Source: CALNYZ01 sp942490945
Lineage (GTDB): Bacteria > Pseudomonadota > Gammaproteobacteria > UBA6429 > Thiohalophilaceae
NCBI GenBank assembly: GCA_942490945.1
Contig: CALNYZ010000018.1
Coordinates: 248,001 to 312,000 of the forward strand
Length of the DNA stretch: 64,000 nt
Reading direction: 5' to 3'
Both the position numbers and the translations under genes were made by a program. Of this stretch, positions 8,160-16,812 are shown in pieces; position 1 is the stretch's first letter; every line of letters begins with the position of its first letter. Under the pieces are notes generated by a model. That model worked only from the letters and a program-made list of their open reading frames with translations. It did no database searches and was not told where the DNA came from.

Positions 8160-11030
8160 TCAATTCAACAATACTGATCGAACATGCGCCTGTGGCTTGC
8201 CGAGGAAGTTACCTTGCGCATAGTCAACACCGTATTCGCGCAACAGGTTTAATGTTTCCTTGTTTTCCACAAACTCTGCAATGGTCTGTTTGCCAAGAGC
8301 ATGTGCGATTTGATTCATGGACTGCACCATGGCCTGGTCAACCGGTGTATTCGCCAGCCCTTGCACGAATGAGCCATCTATTTTCAGTTTGTCGACCGGC
8401 AATTGTTTGAGATAGGAAAACGAGCAAAAGCCGGAGCCAAAATCATCGAGCGCAAACTGACAACCAAGGTCTTTTAATTTACCAATAAATTTACTCGCGG
8501 CGCGCAAATTCGCGATGGCTGCCGTTTCGGTTATTTCAAAGGTGAGTCGCGATGGGTCGAGTTTTGTTTCATTGAGCAAGGAACGAATCATGGGCAGTAG
8601 CTCGCGATCTTCAAACGCCATGCCGGATAAATTAATAGCAAAATGAATATCACGATGACCAGTGTTAGTGGTGATAAATTGCGGATCTTTTTCGATATCG
8701 GCAAGGTGTATCATGGCGCGTGATACTGCCCAGCGATCGACATTATGTACCAGTCCGAAGCGTTCGGCGGCCGGCATAAAACCACCGGGTAATATGGCAT
8801 CGCCATTATCACGTCGCATGCGTAACAATACCTCGTAATCATGGACCTGGTGATCGGCTATGGAAAATATCGGCTGGAACACCAGTGAAAAGCGATCATT
8901 TTCATAGGCGTCACGAACGCGGCTGGCCCAGCCCATATCTTCCGTCAGGCCATCCTTTTCATTCTCTTTTTCATCATAAATGTGTACACAATTACGTCCC
9001 TGTGATTTGGCAAGATTACAGGCAAGGTCAGCCTGTGACAGGACATCATCCGCGGAAACAGATTTGTTGGTGATACAGGTTGCACCGATACTAATTGTGA
9101 CATTGAATGCCTTGCCGCTGTCAATAAACTGGTAGTTCTCAAACAGCAGCCGTAAATTCTCGGCAACAGCCGCCACTTCTACCGGATTGATGTTATATAA
9201 AAGTATTGTAAATTCGTCGCCACCAAAACGTGACAGTAAATCGCCTTCGCGAATATTACTTCGTAACAAATTGGTTGTATCGATCAACAGACGGTCGCCA
9301 GCGGCGTGACCCAGTGTATCGTTAACATATTTAAATTGATCAAGATCCAGATAAAATACCGCGCACTCGGCGGCGCTGCGCGCGACGCGTGTTACCAGAC
9401 GCTCAAGTTCCTGCTGAAAGTAATTGCGATTGAACAGGCCGGTTAGCGAATCATGTTGTGCCTGATAGGTGAGTTCAGTCTCGTAGGCCTTTTGCGCGGT
9501 GATATCACGCGCGGTGCCGGTTATATAGGCGATACTGCCATCGTCATTCAAAGTGGGGCGGGCGTTAAAGCTGAGGTGGTGTTTTTTATTATTACTGTCC
9601 AGATGCACGGTCTCGTAACCGAGCAGCTCCTTGCCTTCCAGCAGGCTTTGCCAGGCTTTTTCATCTCGCAATCTGGATTCCGGCGCCTGAAACTGGCTGT
9701 AATGTTTGAACAGCATGTCACAAGCTTCATAACCGTAGATGTGTGTCACGGCGGTATTCAGGTAGGTCCAGCGACAGCGGTTATCCATTCTCCACACCAG
9801 GTCATGCGCTGTTTCAACCAGATCGCGATAACGCGCCTCGGCATCGATTAACATGCGTTCATATGCCTTGCGGTCCGAGATATCAGAAATCAGACAATTA
9901 TAATAGTGCTGATTATCCATGGTCATTTGATTGATTCGAACCGACATAATCAGCTTGCGACCGTTCTTGTGTTTTGCCGTGACCTCATGTGTGCCCTGCA
10001 TGGCCGCGTAGTTGCTCTGATCATGATTAAAATTGGGAATCAGCCAGTTAATCGAGTTACCGCGTACTTCATCAATTGTATAGCCGAATAAATTTTGTGC
10101 GGCGGGGTTAAAGGTTTCGATATTACCGACGTCGTCGAGAATAAAAATACCTTCAGCGGCATGCTCAACAATTGCATGCACGTGTTGCTCCTGATCACCC
10201 AGTCGTTTGAACAGTTTACCGAGTGTTTGTACCAGTAATCCAATTTCATCGGTCGAGTGTGGTGTCAGCCGTTCAGCAAGACGTTGATAGGTTGACGCGC
10301 CACTAGCGAGCGTAACTTTTTGTACCGGGGCCAGTGCCTGTGTCACCCCTCTAAGACAAAGCCATGTCACAATAAAGGATAACGCAGCAAGCAATGCGTA
10401 GACTGTAATAAACTCGTGATTAAGAAAGCCGGTTTTCCACCAGTAATATTTTGCAGCAATCGTCAGCATTAACAGGGGAACAAAACAGCCGATTAACATT
10501 ATTTTGGTTTTTAAACTGACATGCACGTGATCGAGGCCAATATAACGACTCACAATGCCAAGCGCATTTATGGCGTAGAAATACCCAGGCAATCCTGTCA
10601 GTACCGCAATGACCAGATGTAATAAAATAAATTGCATTAAATCATTCGGTGTCGCAGCTGAGGTTGCGCCCATAACCCAGTGATGTACGGTCGGTATCAG
10701 TAAAACGTAGAGCAAAAAGAATAACCAGTAGTTGGTACCGAAGGCCTGCATGTGACGGCGGATTGCATCTGGTGCAGGTGAGTTGGTCGAGTCGTTTTTG
10801 AGTAGTGCAAAAACAGGATTCAGAAAACGGTAGGTATAAACACCAATCCATAAAGAAAGTAGCGTGAAAATTCCCGGCACGGCAAGCCCTGCCGTAGTTT
10901 GAAAAAAATGAAAACTTGTTCTGAGGTTGATGATCTCAATAAAGCTGTATGTGATGACGGGTGTGAGCAAAAAACTCAACAACACAACTAGCGTTAGATT
11001 ATTTCGTAGCTTAACAAGTGACTGCAACAT
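8160..11030 (-). CDS. membrane-anchored PAS-PAS-GGDEF-EAL cyclic-di-GMP signalling protein
   Basis: 956 residues. The N-terminal 230 or so residues hold about six hydrophobic helices, followed by a HAMP-like linker, a PAS domain (about 285-390), a second PAS/PAC domain (about 400-515), a GGDEF domain and an EAL domain. The diguanylate cyclase motif is intact (FGGDEF) and is preceded five residues upstream by the RxxD inhibitory site (REGD). The EAL domain keeps the catalytic signature in the form EVLLR, with NLSG, EITET and DDFGSG. Both synthesis and breakdown of c-di-GMP are therefore possible; which one dominates cannot be read from sequence. Single gene; ATG at 11030 with a weak purine-rich upstream region. 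Confidence 0.92.
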   Translation of the reverse strand: MLQSLVKLRNNLTLVVLLSFLLTPVITYSFIEIINLRTSFHFFQTTAGLAVPGIFTLLSLWIGVYTYRFLNPVFALLKNDSTNSPAPDAIRRHMQAFGTNYWLFFLLYVLLIPTVHHWVMGATSAATPNDLMQFILLHLVIAVLTGLPGYFYAINALGIVSRYIGLDHVHVSLKTKIMLIGCFVPLLMLTIAAKYYWWKTGFLNHEFITVYALLAALSFIVTWLCLRGVTQALAPVQKVTLASGASTYQRLAERLTPHSTDEIGLLVQTLGKLFKRLGDQEQHVHAIVEHAAEGIFILDDVGNIETFNPAAQNLFGYTIDEVRGNSINWLIPNFNHDQSNYAAMQGTHEVTAKHKNGRKLIMSVRINQMTMDNQHYYNCLISDISDRKAYERMLIDAEARYRDLVETAHDLVWRMDNRCRWTYLNTAVTHIYGYEACDMLFKHYSQFQAPESRLRDEKAWQSLLEGKELLGYETVHLDSNNKKHHLSFNARPTLNDDGSIAYITGTARDITAQKAYETELTYQAQHDSLTGLFNRNYFQQELERLVTRVARSAAECAVFYLDLDQFKYVNDTLGHAAGDRLLIDTTNLLRSNIREGDLLSRFGGDEFTILLYNINPVEVAAVAENLRLLFENYQFIDSGKAFNVTISIGATCITNKSVSADDVLSQADLACNLAKSQGRNCVHIYDEKENEKDGLTEDMGWASRVRDAYENDRFSLVFQPIFSIADHQVHDYEVLLRMRRDNGDAILPGGFMPAAERFGLVHNVDRWAVSRAMIHLADIEKDPQFITTNTGHRDIHFAINLSGMAFEDRELLPMIRSLLNETKLDPSRLTFEITETAAIANLRAASKFIGKLKDLGCQFALDDFGSGFCSFSYLKQLPVDKLKIDGSFVQGLANTPVDQAMVQSMNQIAHALGKQTIAEFVENKETLNLLREYGVDYAQGNFLGKPQAHVRSVLLN

Positions 11031-11349
11031 GGCTCTTTATTCTTTTTAAGTTCTGGTGATCTGGCGCAATACTTCCCCATGCCAATATAAGAATTGGAAT
11101 GTACATTTTCTCCAACGGGGAAAGTAAGCATAAGCATGGCAAACGAATTGAGTGCTTTCCAGTTGATCCGGGAAAATAATTTTTTTAATTTTTTTACCAA
11201 CAAATAACTCGACATACATGCAAAGAATCAGTAACTTAACGTGCTATTGAAACAGGTTGGTTTATTATTATGTAGCGATACATTGATACCTTTAATGTTG
11301 ATTTATTCAACAATTGAAAAGTAATTAAACAACACATCAGGATAACGTT
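11031..11349. other. divergent intergenic region
   Basis: About 320 A+T-rich bases between the divergent GGDEF/EAL and dctP genes; it must hold both promoters. No RNA gene, convincing small ORF or strong palindrome was seen. Confidence 0.4.
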
Positions 11350-12444
11350 ATGAAAAGACGCGACTTTATAAAATCAGCGGGTGCAGGCGCATTACTCGCG
11401 GGCGGAACTGCAATTGTTCCGGCAGTTGCGCCGGCCGTGGTCAGTGCAAAAGCAAAATACAAATGGAAAATGGTTACCACTTGGCCAAAGAATTTTCCGG
11501 GTCTGGGTACCGGCGCAAATAATCTTGCCAAGCTCATTACAGAAATGAGTGGAGGCCGAATTGAAGTCAAAGTATACGGTGCAAAAGAGCTGGTGCCCGC
11601 GTTTGAAGTCTTTGATGCAGTGCAACGTGGCGCCGCACAAATGGGTCATGGTGCAGCGTATTACTGGAAAGGCAAGAATGAAGCATTTCAATTTTTTTCT
11701 ACCGTGCCATTTGGATTAACCGCACAGGAAATGAACGGCTGGTTGTTGTACGGCGGCGGTATGCAGTTGTGGGAACAGGCCTATGCGGATTTTAACCTCA
11801 TCCCCCTGGCTGCAGGTAACACGGGTGTACAGATGGGTGGCTGGTTTAACAAGCAAATTAATTCGGTTAAAGATTTAAAAGGCCTGAAAATGCGTATACC
11901 CGGCATGGGCGGTGAAGTATTGCGACGTGCTGGTGGTACACCGGTAAATTTACCGGGCGGCGAACTCTATACTGCATTGCAATCCGGTAACATTGATGCC
12001 ACCGAATGGGTTGGTCCCTATAATGATCTGGCATTCGGTTTTTACAAGATTGCCAAATATTATTATTACCCGGGCTGGCATGAGCCGGGCACGACACTTG
12101 AAGGCATTGTGAATAAAAAAGCTTTTGATGCCTTGCCTAAAGATTTACAGGCAATTGTGAAAAATGCCGCATGGGTAGTGAATCAGGACATGTTGGCCGA
12201 ATACACGGCGCGTAACAATGCTGCACTAAATACATTACTGACCAAACACAAGGTTGACTTGCGTCCGTTCCCGGAAGACGTTCTGGATAGCCTGAAAAAA
12301 CTCAGTGATGAAGTGGTCGCGGAAGTCGCTAATGTCAATGCGCTCAGCAAAAAAGTCTATGCATCCTACAAGAAATATCGTGACAACGTGGTGGCCTGGC
12401 ATAATATTTCCGAGCGAGCATTTTTAAACGCGAGAAATAAATAA
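11350..12444 (+). CDS. dctP: TRAP transporter solute-binding protein (DctP family, Tat-exported)
   Basis: 364 residues. The N-terminus carries a twin-arginine signal (KRRDFIK, then a hydrophobic stretch ending about residue 33). The mature domain shows features of the TRAP DctP family: FEVFDAVQRGAAQMGHG, a GMGGEVLRRAGGTP segment (normally LGGEVLKRLGGTP) and the DATEWVGPYND motif. The sequence is closest in feel to the TakP/mannitol-chloroaromatic subgroup, whose ligands are alpha-keto acids or other organic anions; the ligand here is unknown. The matching permeases are not adjacent but lie 4.4 kb away on the opposite strand (16813-18716). A terminator follows at 12469-12504. Confidence 0.9.
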   Translation: MKRRDFIKSAGAGALLAGGTAIVPAVAPAVVSAKAKYKWKMVTTWPKNFPGLGTGANNLAKLITEMSGGRIEVKVYGAKELVPAFEVFDAVQRGAAQMGHGAAYYWKGKNEAFQFFSTVPFGLTAQEMNGWLLYGGGMQLWEQAYADFNLIPLAAGNTGVQMGGWFNKQINSVKDLKGLKMRIPGMGGEVLRRAGGTPVNLPGGELYTALQSGNIDATEWVGPYNDLAFGFYKIAKYYYYPGWHEPGTTLEGIVNKKAFDALPKDLQAIVKNAAWVVNQDMLAEYTARNNAALNTLLTKHKVDLRPFPEDVLDSLKKLSDEVVAEVANVNALSKKVYASYKKYRDNVVAWHNISERAFLNARNK

Positions 12445-12468
12445 CTAAACTTGTAAATCTGAAACAAG

Positions 12469-12504
12469 AATGCCGATCAGAATAAACACTGGTCGGCATT
12501 TTTT
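12469..12504 (+). terminator. Rho-independent terminator after dctP
   Basis: AATGCCGATCAG, eight-base loop, CTGGTCGGCATT (one G-T wobble), then a run of T. It sits between the convergent dctP and msrB genes. Confidence 0.85.
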
Positions 12505-12527
12505 GTGGTATCAGTAACTAGCCCGAT

Positions 12528-12926
12528 TTATTTATCTTTATCCAACTTCAGCGAAACCGAATTTATGCAGTAACGCAAACCGGTCGGCTGTGGTCCATCC
12601 GGAAACACGTGGCCAAGATGTGCGTCACAGCGACTACAGTGTACTTCGGTACGTTTCATAAATAACTTTTTATCGACAGATTCACCCACGGCTTCTGTAG
12701 ATAATGGCTTGAAAAAACTCGGCCAGCCGGTACCGGAATCAAATTTTGTTTCAGCATCGAACAATGGTTGGCCACAACAGCTGCAAACATAGGTGCCGGG
12801 TTCCTTGCTGTCGTGATATTCACCGCTGAAGGCGCGCTCGGTACCGTGCTCGCGACACACATAATATTGCTGCTCAGTCAGTTGTTCGCGCCATTCGCTG
12901 TTTGATTTGCTGATTTTTTCAGTCAT
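12528..12926 (-). CDS. msrB: peptide-methionine (R)-S-oxide reductase MsrB
   Basis: 132 residues from the ATG at 12926, which has GGAAA about 6-10 bases upstream; an in-frame ATG at 12938 would add four residues. The family pattern is complete: EWREQLTEQQYYVCREHGTE, two zinc-binding CxxC pairs (CSCC and CSRC), FDSGTGWPSF, HLGHVFPDGP, and the catalytic cysteine in RYCINS near the C-terminus. The enzyme reduces the R form of oxidised methionine using thioredoxin. With no signal peptide it is predicted cytoplasmic. It lies 41 bases after envZ on the same strand, so it may be read from the ompR promoter. Confidence 0.95.
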   Translation of the reverse strand: MTEKISKSNSEWREQLTEQQYYVCREHGTERAFSGEYHDSKEPGTYVCSCCGQPLFDAETKFDSGTGWPSFFKPLSTEAVGESVDKKLFMKRTEVHCSRCDAHLGHVFPDGPQPTGLRYCINSVSLKLDKDK

Positions 12927-12967
12927 CGCTGTTTCCATTTAAATGTGATTTACCTGATTTTATGTAA

Positions 12968-14341
12968 CTATTCGGCATCAGGTGTGAGAGGAAGTTCAAC
13001 GCAGGCTTTCAAACCGCCGCCTTCGCGTGAATTCAGGAGTAATACACCGTTATGCCAGCTGACTATGCGTTCGACGATGGCAAGCCCCAGCCCGGCACCC
13101 CTGGTATCGGTACGTGAATTCACCTTGCGCGTGAAGGGTTGCGTGAGTTTGTTAACATCCTGCTGGTCAATTCCGGGCCCGCGGTCCAGCACACAAATAT
13201 AAACATGATCACCTATTTGTGTGGTTTCAACGGTAACATCCTGCCTGCCATAATCCCAGGCATTATTTATCAGGTTGGTGAGCAGACGTTGCATGGCCAG
13301 ATATTTAAATGAAAATTTCGGTACCGCGGACAGGTTGAGTTTGATGTGCTTGTTTTCCTGTGCATAGCGTGCCGCCATGTGTTCAATCATGGCATTCAAA
13401 TCGGACAGCGTAGCCAGCTCATCGACGCCGTCGCGTACATAGGTAAGAAATTGCCCGACTATCGAGTCGATACTTTCGATGTCTTCGATCATGCCGTTAT
13501 AAAGTTCGGGTTCGAGCTTTTGATCGACCATTTCCAGCGCCAGGCGCACACGCGCCAGCGGCGTACGCAAATCATGTGATATGCCGGCCAGCATCAGGTT
13601 ACGGTCATCGGCAAGTTTTTGTACGTCGATTGCCATTTGATTGAACGCGTTTGCCATGGTGAGGATTTCTTTTGGTCCGCCGGAGACATGCACCGGCTCG
13701 GGCGCCATACCCTGGCCGAGCTTGTCTGCCGCCTGTACCAGTTGATCGAGTGGTTTTTTAATGCGGCGTGCAATCATGAAACTGCCTATCAGGGTGAGTA
13801 AAATGATAAAGACAATATAACTGATCCAGTTCCAGGGAAAAGGTCGCTCAAGACTGCTAAGGGGCGAACCGATCCAGAGCGAGTTGTCGTTGTGCTTGAT
13901 TTCGACCCAGATAATTCTTGGCTTGTCAGACTCGAAGACTTTATCGACTTCAAAACGTATCCGGTAGTCCGGATTCAAGAGACGTTTTTTTAGTGATTCT
14001 TCAAACGGTTTTTCATAAAAGCGTGTAGCGGGTTTACCAGGCAAGCCCTTGCTGGTGTCATTGTAGGAATAGAAGTAGGTATTTTTTTCCTTCACCAGTC
14101 TGGCTAGATACATTTTTCGCTGTAGCGGACGCATGCTGTCCAGTGCATATTCGATAGTGTTAATGTGGTGCGCAACATTTTCAGCGGCACTGTCGGCAAG
14201 TGGCTTGGTAAAAAAGATCACAAAAATGACAAATGATGCAACATTGCTGATGATCATCATGGTAATGAACAACACAATCGTGCGTGCAAAGATACTTTGC
14301 GGCATGGGTATTTTGACGAAGGCGGGCAGTTTCATTATCAA
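12968..14341 (-). CDS. envZ: EnvZ-type sensor histidine kinase
   Basis: 457 residues. Two membrane helices (about 20-45 and 173-190) enclose a periplasmic sensor domain of about 130 residues; a HAMP region, a DHp domain with phosphoacceptor H256 in the EnvZ-like H-box GISHDLRTPL, and a catalytic domain with N box NLINNAWDYG, DRGPGI and GAGLGLAI follow. The H-box and RxxP-like HAMP layout match EnvZ. It is 6 bases downstream of ompR and forms the cognate pair. The periplasmic domain is longer than that of E. coli EnvZ as I remember it, so the stimulus may differ. The name is by family and partner, not by shown function. Confidence 0.88.
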   Translation of the reverse strand: MIMKLPAFVKIPMPQSIFARTIVLFITMMIISNVASFVIFVIFFTKPLADSAAENVAHHINTIEYALDSMRPLQRKMYLARLVKEKNTYFYSYNDTSKGLPGKPATRFYEKPFEESLKKRLLNPDYRIRFEVDKVFESDKPRIIWVEIKHNDNSLWIGSPLSSLERPFPWNWISYIVFIILLTLIGSFMIARRIKKPLDQLVQAADKLGQGMAPEPVHVSGGPKEILTMANAFNQMAIDVQKLADDRNLMLAGISHDLRTPLARVRLALEMVDQKLEPELYNGMIEDIESIDSIVGQFLTYVRDGVDELATLSDLNAMIEHMAARYAQENKHIKLNLSAVPKFSFKYLAMQRLLTNLINNAWDYGRQDVTVETTQIGDHVYICVLDRGPGIDQQDVNKLTQPFTRKVNSRTDTRGAGLGLAIVERIVSWHNGVLLLNSREGGGLKACVELPLTPDAE

Positions 14342-14347
14342 TTGAGT

Positions 14348-15070
14348 TTAATGTGTCTTGCCTTCTGGCACAAACACGTAACCATGACCCCATACTGTTT
14401 GTATAAAACAAGGTTGCTTTGGGTCGACTTCGATTAGTTTTCGTAGCCGCGATATTTGCACATCAATACTACGATCAAAGGAATCGTAATCGCGTTCATT
14501 AAGTATGGCCATCAGTGTTGTTCGCGACAGTGGTTTATGTGGTTGTGTAACGAACGTTTTAAGCAAGGCGAATTGACCGGTAGTGATGGTAAGCATGTTG
14601 TCACCCTGATAGAGCGTACGCGTGGTGAGGTCGAGTCTGAAATCACCAAATTGTATGGGCGCTTCGGTCTGTTCAGGCGCACCTGCAGGCGCGGGTTGAT
14701 GGCGTCTCAAGATAGCGTTGATACGTGCGACCAGTTCACGCGGGTTAAACGGTTTGGGCAAGTAGTCATCGGCGCCAAGCTCCAGTCCGACAATGCGATC
14801 AATATCATCACCTTTCGCGGTTAACATAAGAATAGGAATACGGTTATTTTGTCCACGTAGTCGGCGACAGATACTCAGGCCGTCTTCACCCGGCAACATC
14901 AGATCCAGCACGATCAGGTGAAAAAATTCCCGGCTCAGGGCCTTGTCCATTTTCTCACCGTCTGCCACTACCTTGCAGGCAAAACCCTGTTCCAGCAGGT
15001 AGCGGCTCAGCAGATCACGCAAACGCGTGTCGTCATCCACTACAAGAATTTTAATCATGTCAGAGTGCAT
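14348..15070 (-). CDS. ompR: OmpR-family response regulator
   Basis: 240 residues. The receiver domain has the acidic pair VDDD (11-14), phosphoacceptor D56 (LIVLDLMLPGEDG) and the LTAKGDD and KPFNPREL motifs; the C-terminal winged helix ends in GHGYVFVPEG. The block LMLPGEDGLSICRRLR is strongly OmpR-like. OmpR phosphorylated by EnvZ controls porin and envelope genes. The upstream, divergent region (15112-15168) holds paired GTAAC repeats at 10-base spacing, fitting OmpR-type tandem half sites and possible autoregulation. The start may be the ATG at 15070 or the internal ATG that gives MIKILVVDDD. Confidence 0.93.
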   Translation of the reverse strand: MHSDMIKILVVDDDTRLRDLLSRYLLEQGFACKVVADGEKMDKALSREFFHLIVLDLMLPGEDGLSICRRLRGQNNRIPILMLTAKGDDIDRIVGLELGADDYLPKPFNPRELVARINAILRRHQPAPAGAPEQTEAPIQFGDFRLDLTTRTLYQGDNMLTITTGQFALLKTFVTQPHKPLSRTTLMAILNERDYDSFDRSIDVQISRLRKLIEVDPKQPCFIQTVWGHGYVFVPEGKTH

Positions 15071-15111
15071 TTCTCGATTCTATGTGGCTGCGGTTTCGGC
15101 AGGCAACAAAA

Positions 15112-15168
15112 AGTGTAACAAATTGTAACGTAAAACGTGTACAGAAACAGGCTGTAACAATTTGCAAC
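15112..15168. promoter_or_regulatory. paired GTAAC direct repeats, candidate OmpR operator
   Basis: GTAAC occurs at 15115 and 15125, then GTAAC at 15154 and GCAAC at 15164: two pairs each with exact 10-base spacing, the pairs 29 bases apart. OmpR binds as tandem half sites about 10 bases apart containing a GTAACA-like core, and the site lies between ompR and a divergent exported-protein gene. Function is inferred. Confidence 0.6.
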
Positions 15169-15272
15169 AGGTGAGACATCACCAAATCGTCATATTGGGT
15201 AATACTTTATTGACCGATCATCCTGGCATCAAATTGGTCATTACACCGGCCATTACACAATGGAGAAGGCGA

Positions 15273-15692
15273 ATGAGAATAACAAACATAAAACCGGACT
15301 ATAAACATCACCTGCTTGTCGTTATGGCATTATTCTGTGTCATATTTTTCATTGGTGCTGCTTACGCTGAAAATAAACCAATGTCTCATCCGGCGAAAAA
15401 TGCCTGTAAAGCCGATTATGAACAGTATTGCCAGTATGCAGCTGGCGATAAAAGAGCGATTGCGCGCTGCATGAAAAAAAATGAATCGCAACTCTCAACG
15501 CAATGTCGGACAGCGATCAAGCATGCACAGGCACGTTTTCGAAAGTTATTACAAGCCTGTCAACATGACGTGCAACAACAATGCGCCGATGTGCAGTCCG
15601 GCAACGGCAGAATATTTCGCTGCTTACAACAACATGAAGATACCATCAGCACACAGTGCAGGGGTGCACTGCAAGATGTTGGTGTTCACTGA
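15273..15692 (+). CDS. exported cysteine-rich repeat protein
   Basis: 139 residues from the ATG at 15273, which has GGAGAAGG just upstream; the longer frame to 15162 has no such support and would overlap the operator-like region. A signal peptide or anchor covers residues about 12-35 (ending AYAE). The mature part has two repeats of a four-cysteine module (pattern C-x3-Y/V-x2-C ... RCM/RCL ... LSTQC/ISTQC), resembling the cysteine-rich repeat found in GLG1-type proteins and small bacterial secreted proteins. Cysteines probably pair as disulphides outside the cytoplasm. It is divergent from ompR, with the GTAAC repeats between, so it may belong to the OmpR regulon. No function is known to me. 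Confidence 0.75.
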   Translation: MRITNIKPDYKHHLLVVMALFCVIFFIGAAYAENKPMSHPAKNACKADYEQYCQYAAGDKRAIARCMKKNESQLSTQCRTAIKHAQARFRKLLQACQHDVQQQCADVQSGNGRIFRCLQQHEDTISTQCRGALQDVGVH

Positions 15693-15719
15693 ATAAAGTG
15701 AGGGTGTGTTGCGGAGAAA

Positions 15720-16634
15720 TTATTTCCTGACAAGAATTGTTTTGATGTCGGCGCGGTGCAGCGCGTAGTCTGCATGTCCGGTTCCAATTTCCTTGCTGAG
15801 GATAATCTTGTCCTGATATGAAAGTATCCGCGCCAGCGTACCACTGTGCGTGATGCCATTGCGGTGGATAATTTGAATATCCTGACCGAGGTAATTCTTT
15901 AGCTCGGCATATTTGATGGTGGTAAATTTGCTCACCGGTTTTTTTGTTACCGTGAAACGACTTTTATCTTTTTCACGTTCAGCAAGTTTCGCCTGCAAGC
16001 GACGTTGTGCCTCGGCCTCACGTTTTCTTGCTTCTTCGCGTGGGTCGTAGTTGTCTGCCGCACTACGTTCACCAACTTTTGGTGCCAGACGACGGTCTTC
16101 TGCAAAATCATTCTTGCCTGATTTCTCCATGAGATCGCGCATGGTCTGCAGGTTTTGCTTGTCAGCCTCACTCAGCATGCCACTTTGTTCGAGTTTTTCT
16201 GCCCACGCCAGCATGCGTGCCTGCGCATCTTCCTGCGAAATTTTTCCGGAGCGCAGGTCTTGTTGAATGGCCATCATTTCATTCATGCCCAGCGATTGCA
16301 TCATTTGGCTGCTGTAATGAACGGAAACAAGGTTGGAGATAATAAATAAAATCAGCGGGATCTTTGCCCTGCTAAAGTGATTCAAGCCAAAGAAGATAAA
16401 CGGCAGCAAGGTGATAATGGTCATGACGTAATAAAAAAAGCTGCCACCCCCAGATATCATTGATGTACCGACGACCAGAAAGGCAATGATTCCCAGCAGG
16501 AAGGGTGCTATTAGTACTATCAATCCCCAGCTGACACTTTCTTTAAACGCCAGGATGATAAGCCAGATCCAGGTGATAAAACCAATGATACTGGTCAGGC
16601 CGAGTATTATTGCAGTCGTGCCATCAAAATTCAT
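15720..16634 (-). CDS. membrane protein with coiled-coil and LSm-like C-terminus, unknown function
   Basis: 304 residues, not recognised as a characterised family. Three or four hydrophobic helices lie within residues 8-105 (a first pair at about 8-55, then 65-85 and 90-105). They are followed by a charged helical region (about 115-235) rich in Glu, Arg, Lys and Ala that looks like a coiled coil (EEARKREAEAQRRLQ). The last 60 or so residues (NYLGQDIQIIHRNGITHSG ... ADIKTILVRK) resemble a small beta domain of LSm/SH3-like type. It converges with the cysteine-rich gene and is upstream of nothing obvious; the TRAP permease genes lie behind it on the same strand. Confidence 0.6.
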   Translation of the reverse strand: MNFDGTTAIILGLTSIIGFITWIWLIILAFKESVSWGLIVLIAPFLLGIIAFLVVGTSMISGGGSFFYYVMTIITLLPFIFFGLNHFSRAKIPLILFIISNLVSVHYSSQMMQSLGMNEMMAIQQDLRSGKISQEDAQARMLAWAEKLEQSGMLSEADKQNLQTMRDLMEKSGKNDFAEDRRLAPKVGERSAADNYDPREEARKREAEAQRRLQAKLAEREKDKSRFTVTKKPVSKFTTIKYAELKNYLGQDIQIIHRNGITHSGTLARILSYQDKIILSKEIGTGHADYALHRADIKTILVRK

Positions 16635-16812
16635 AGTAATCCATCTAATTCGTGAAATTATAGTTTTAGTGAGTTAACACATTAATGACCGAAGCAGTGA
16701 CCTTGTCCGTATCATTACACAGTACATCATATGTAAGGTAAATATAGCCAGACTGCGCGTAAAGATAAAGCCTTGGCCGACAATAGGCAGCGACTGGATA
16801 CATGCGCAAGGT

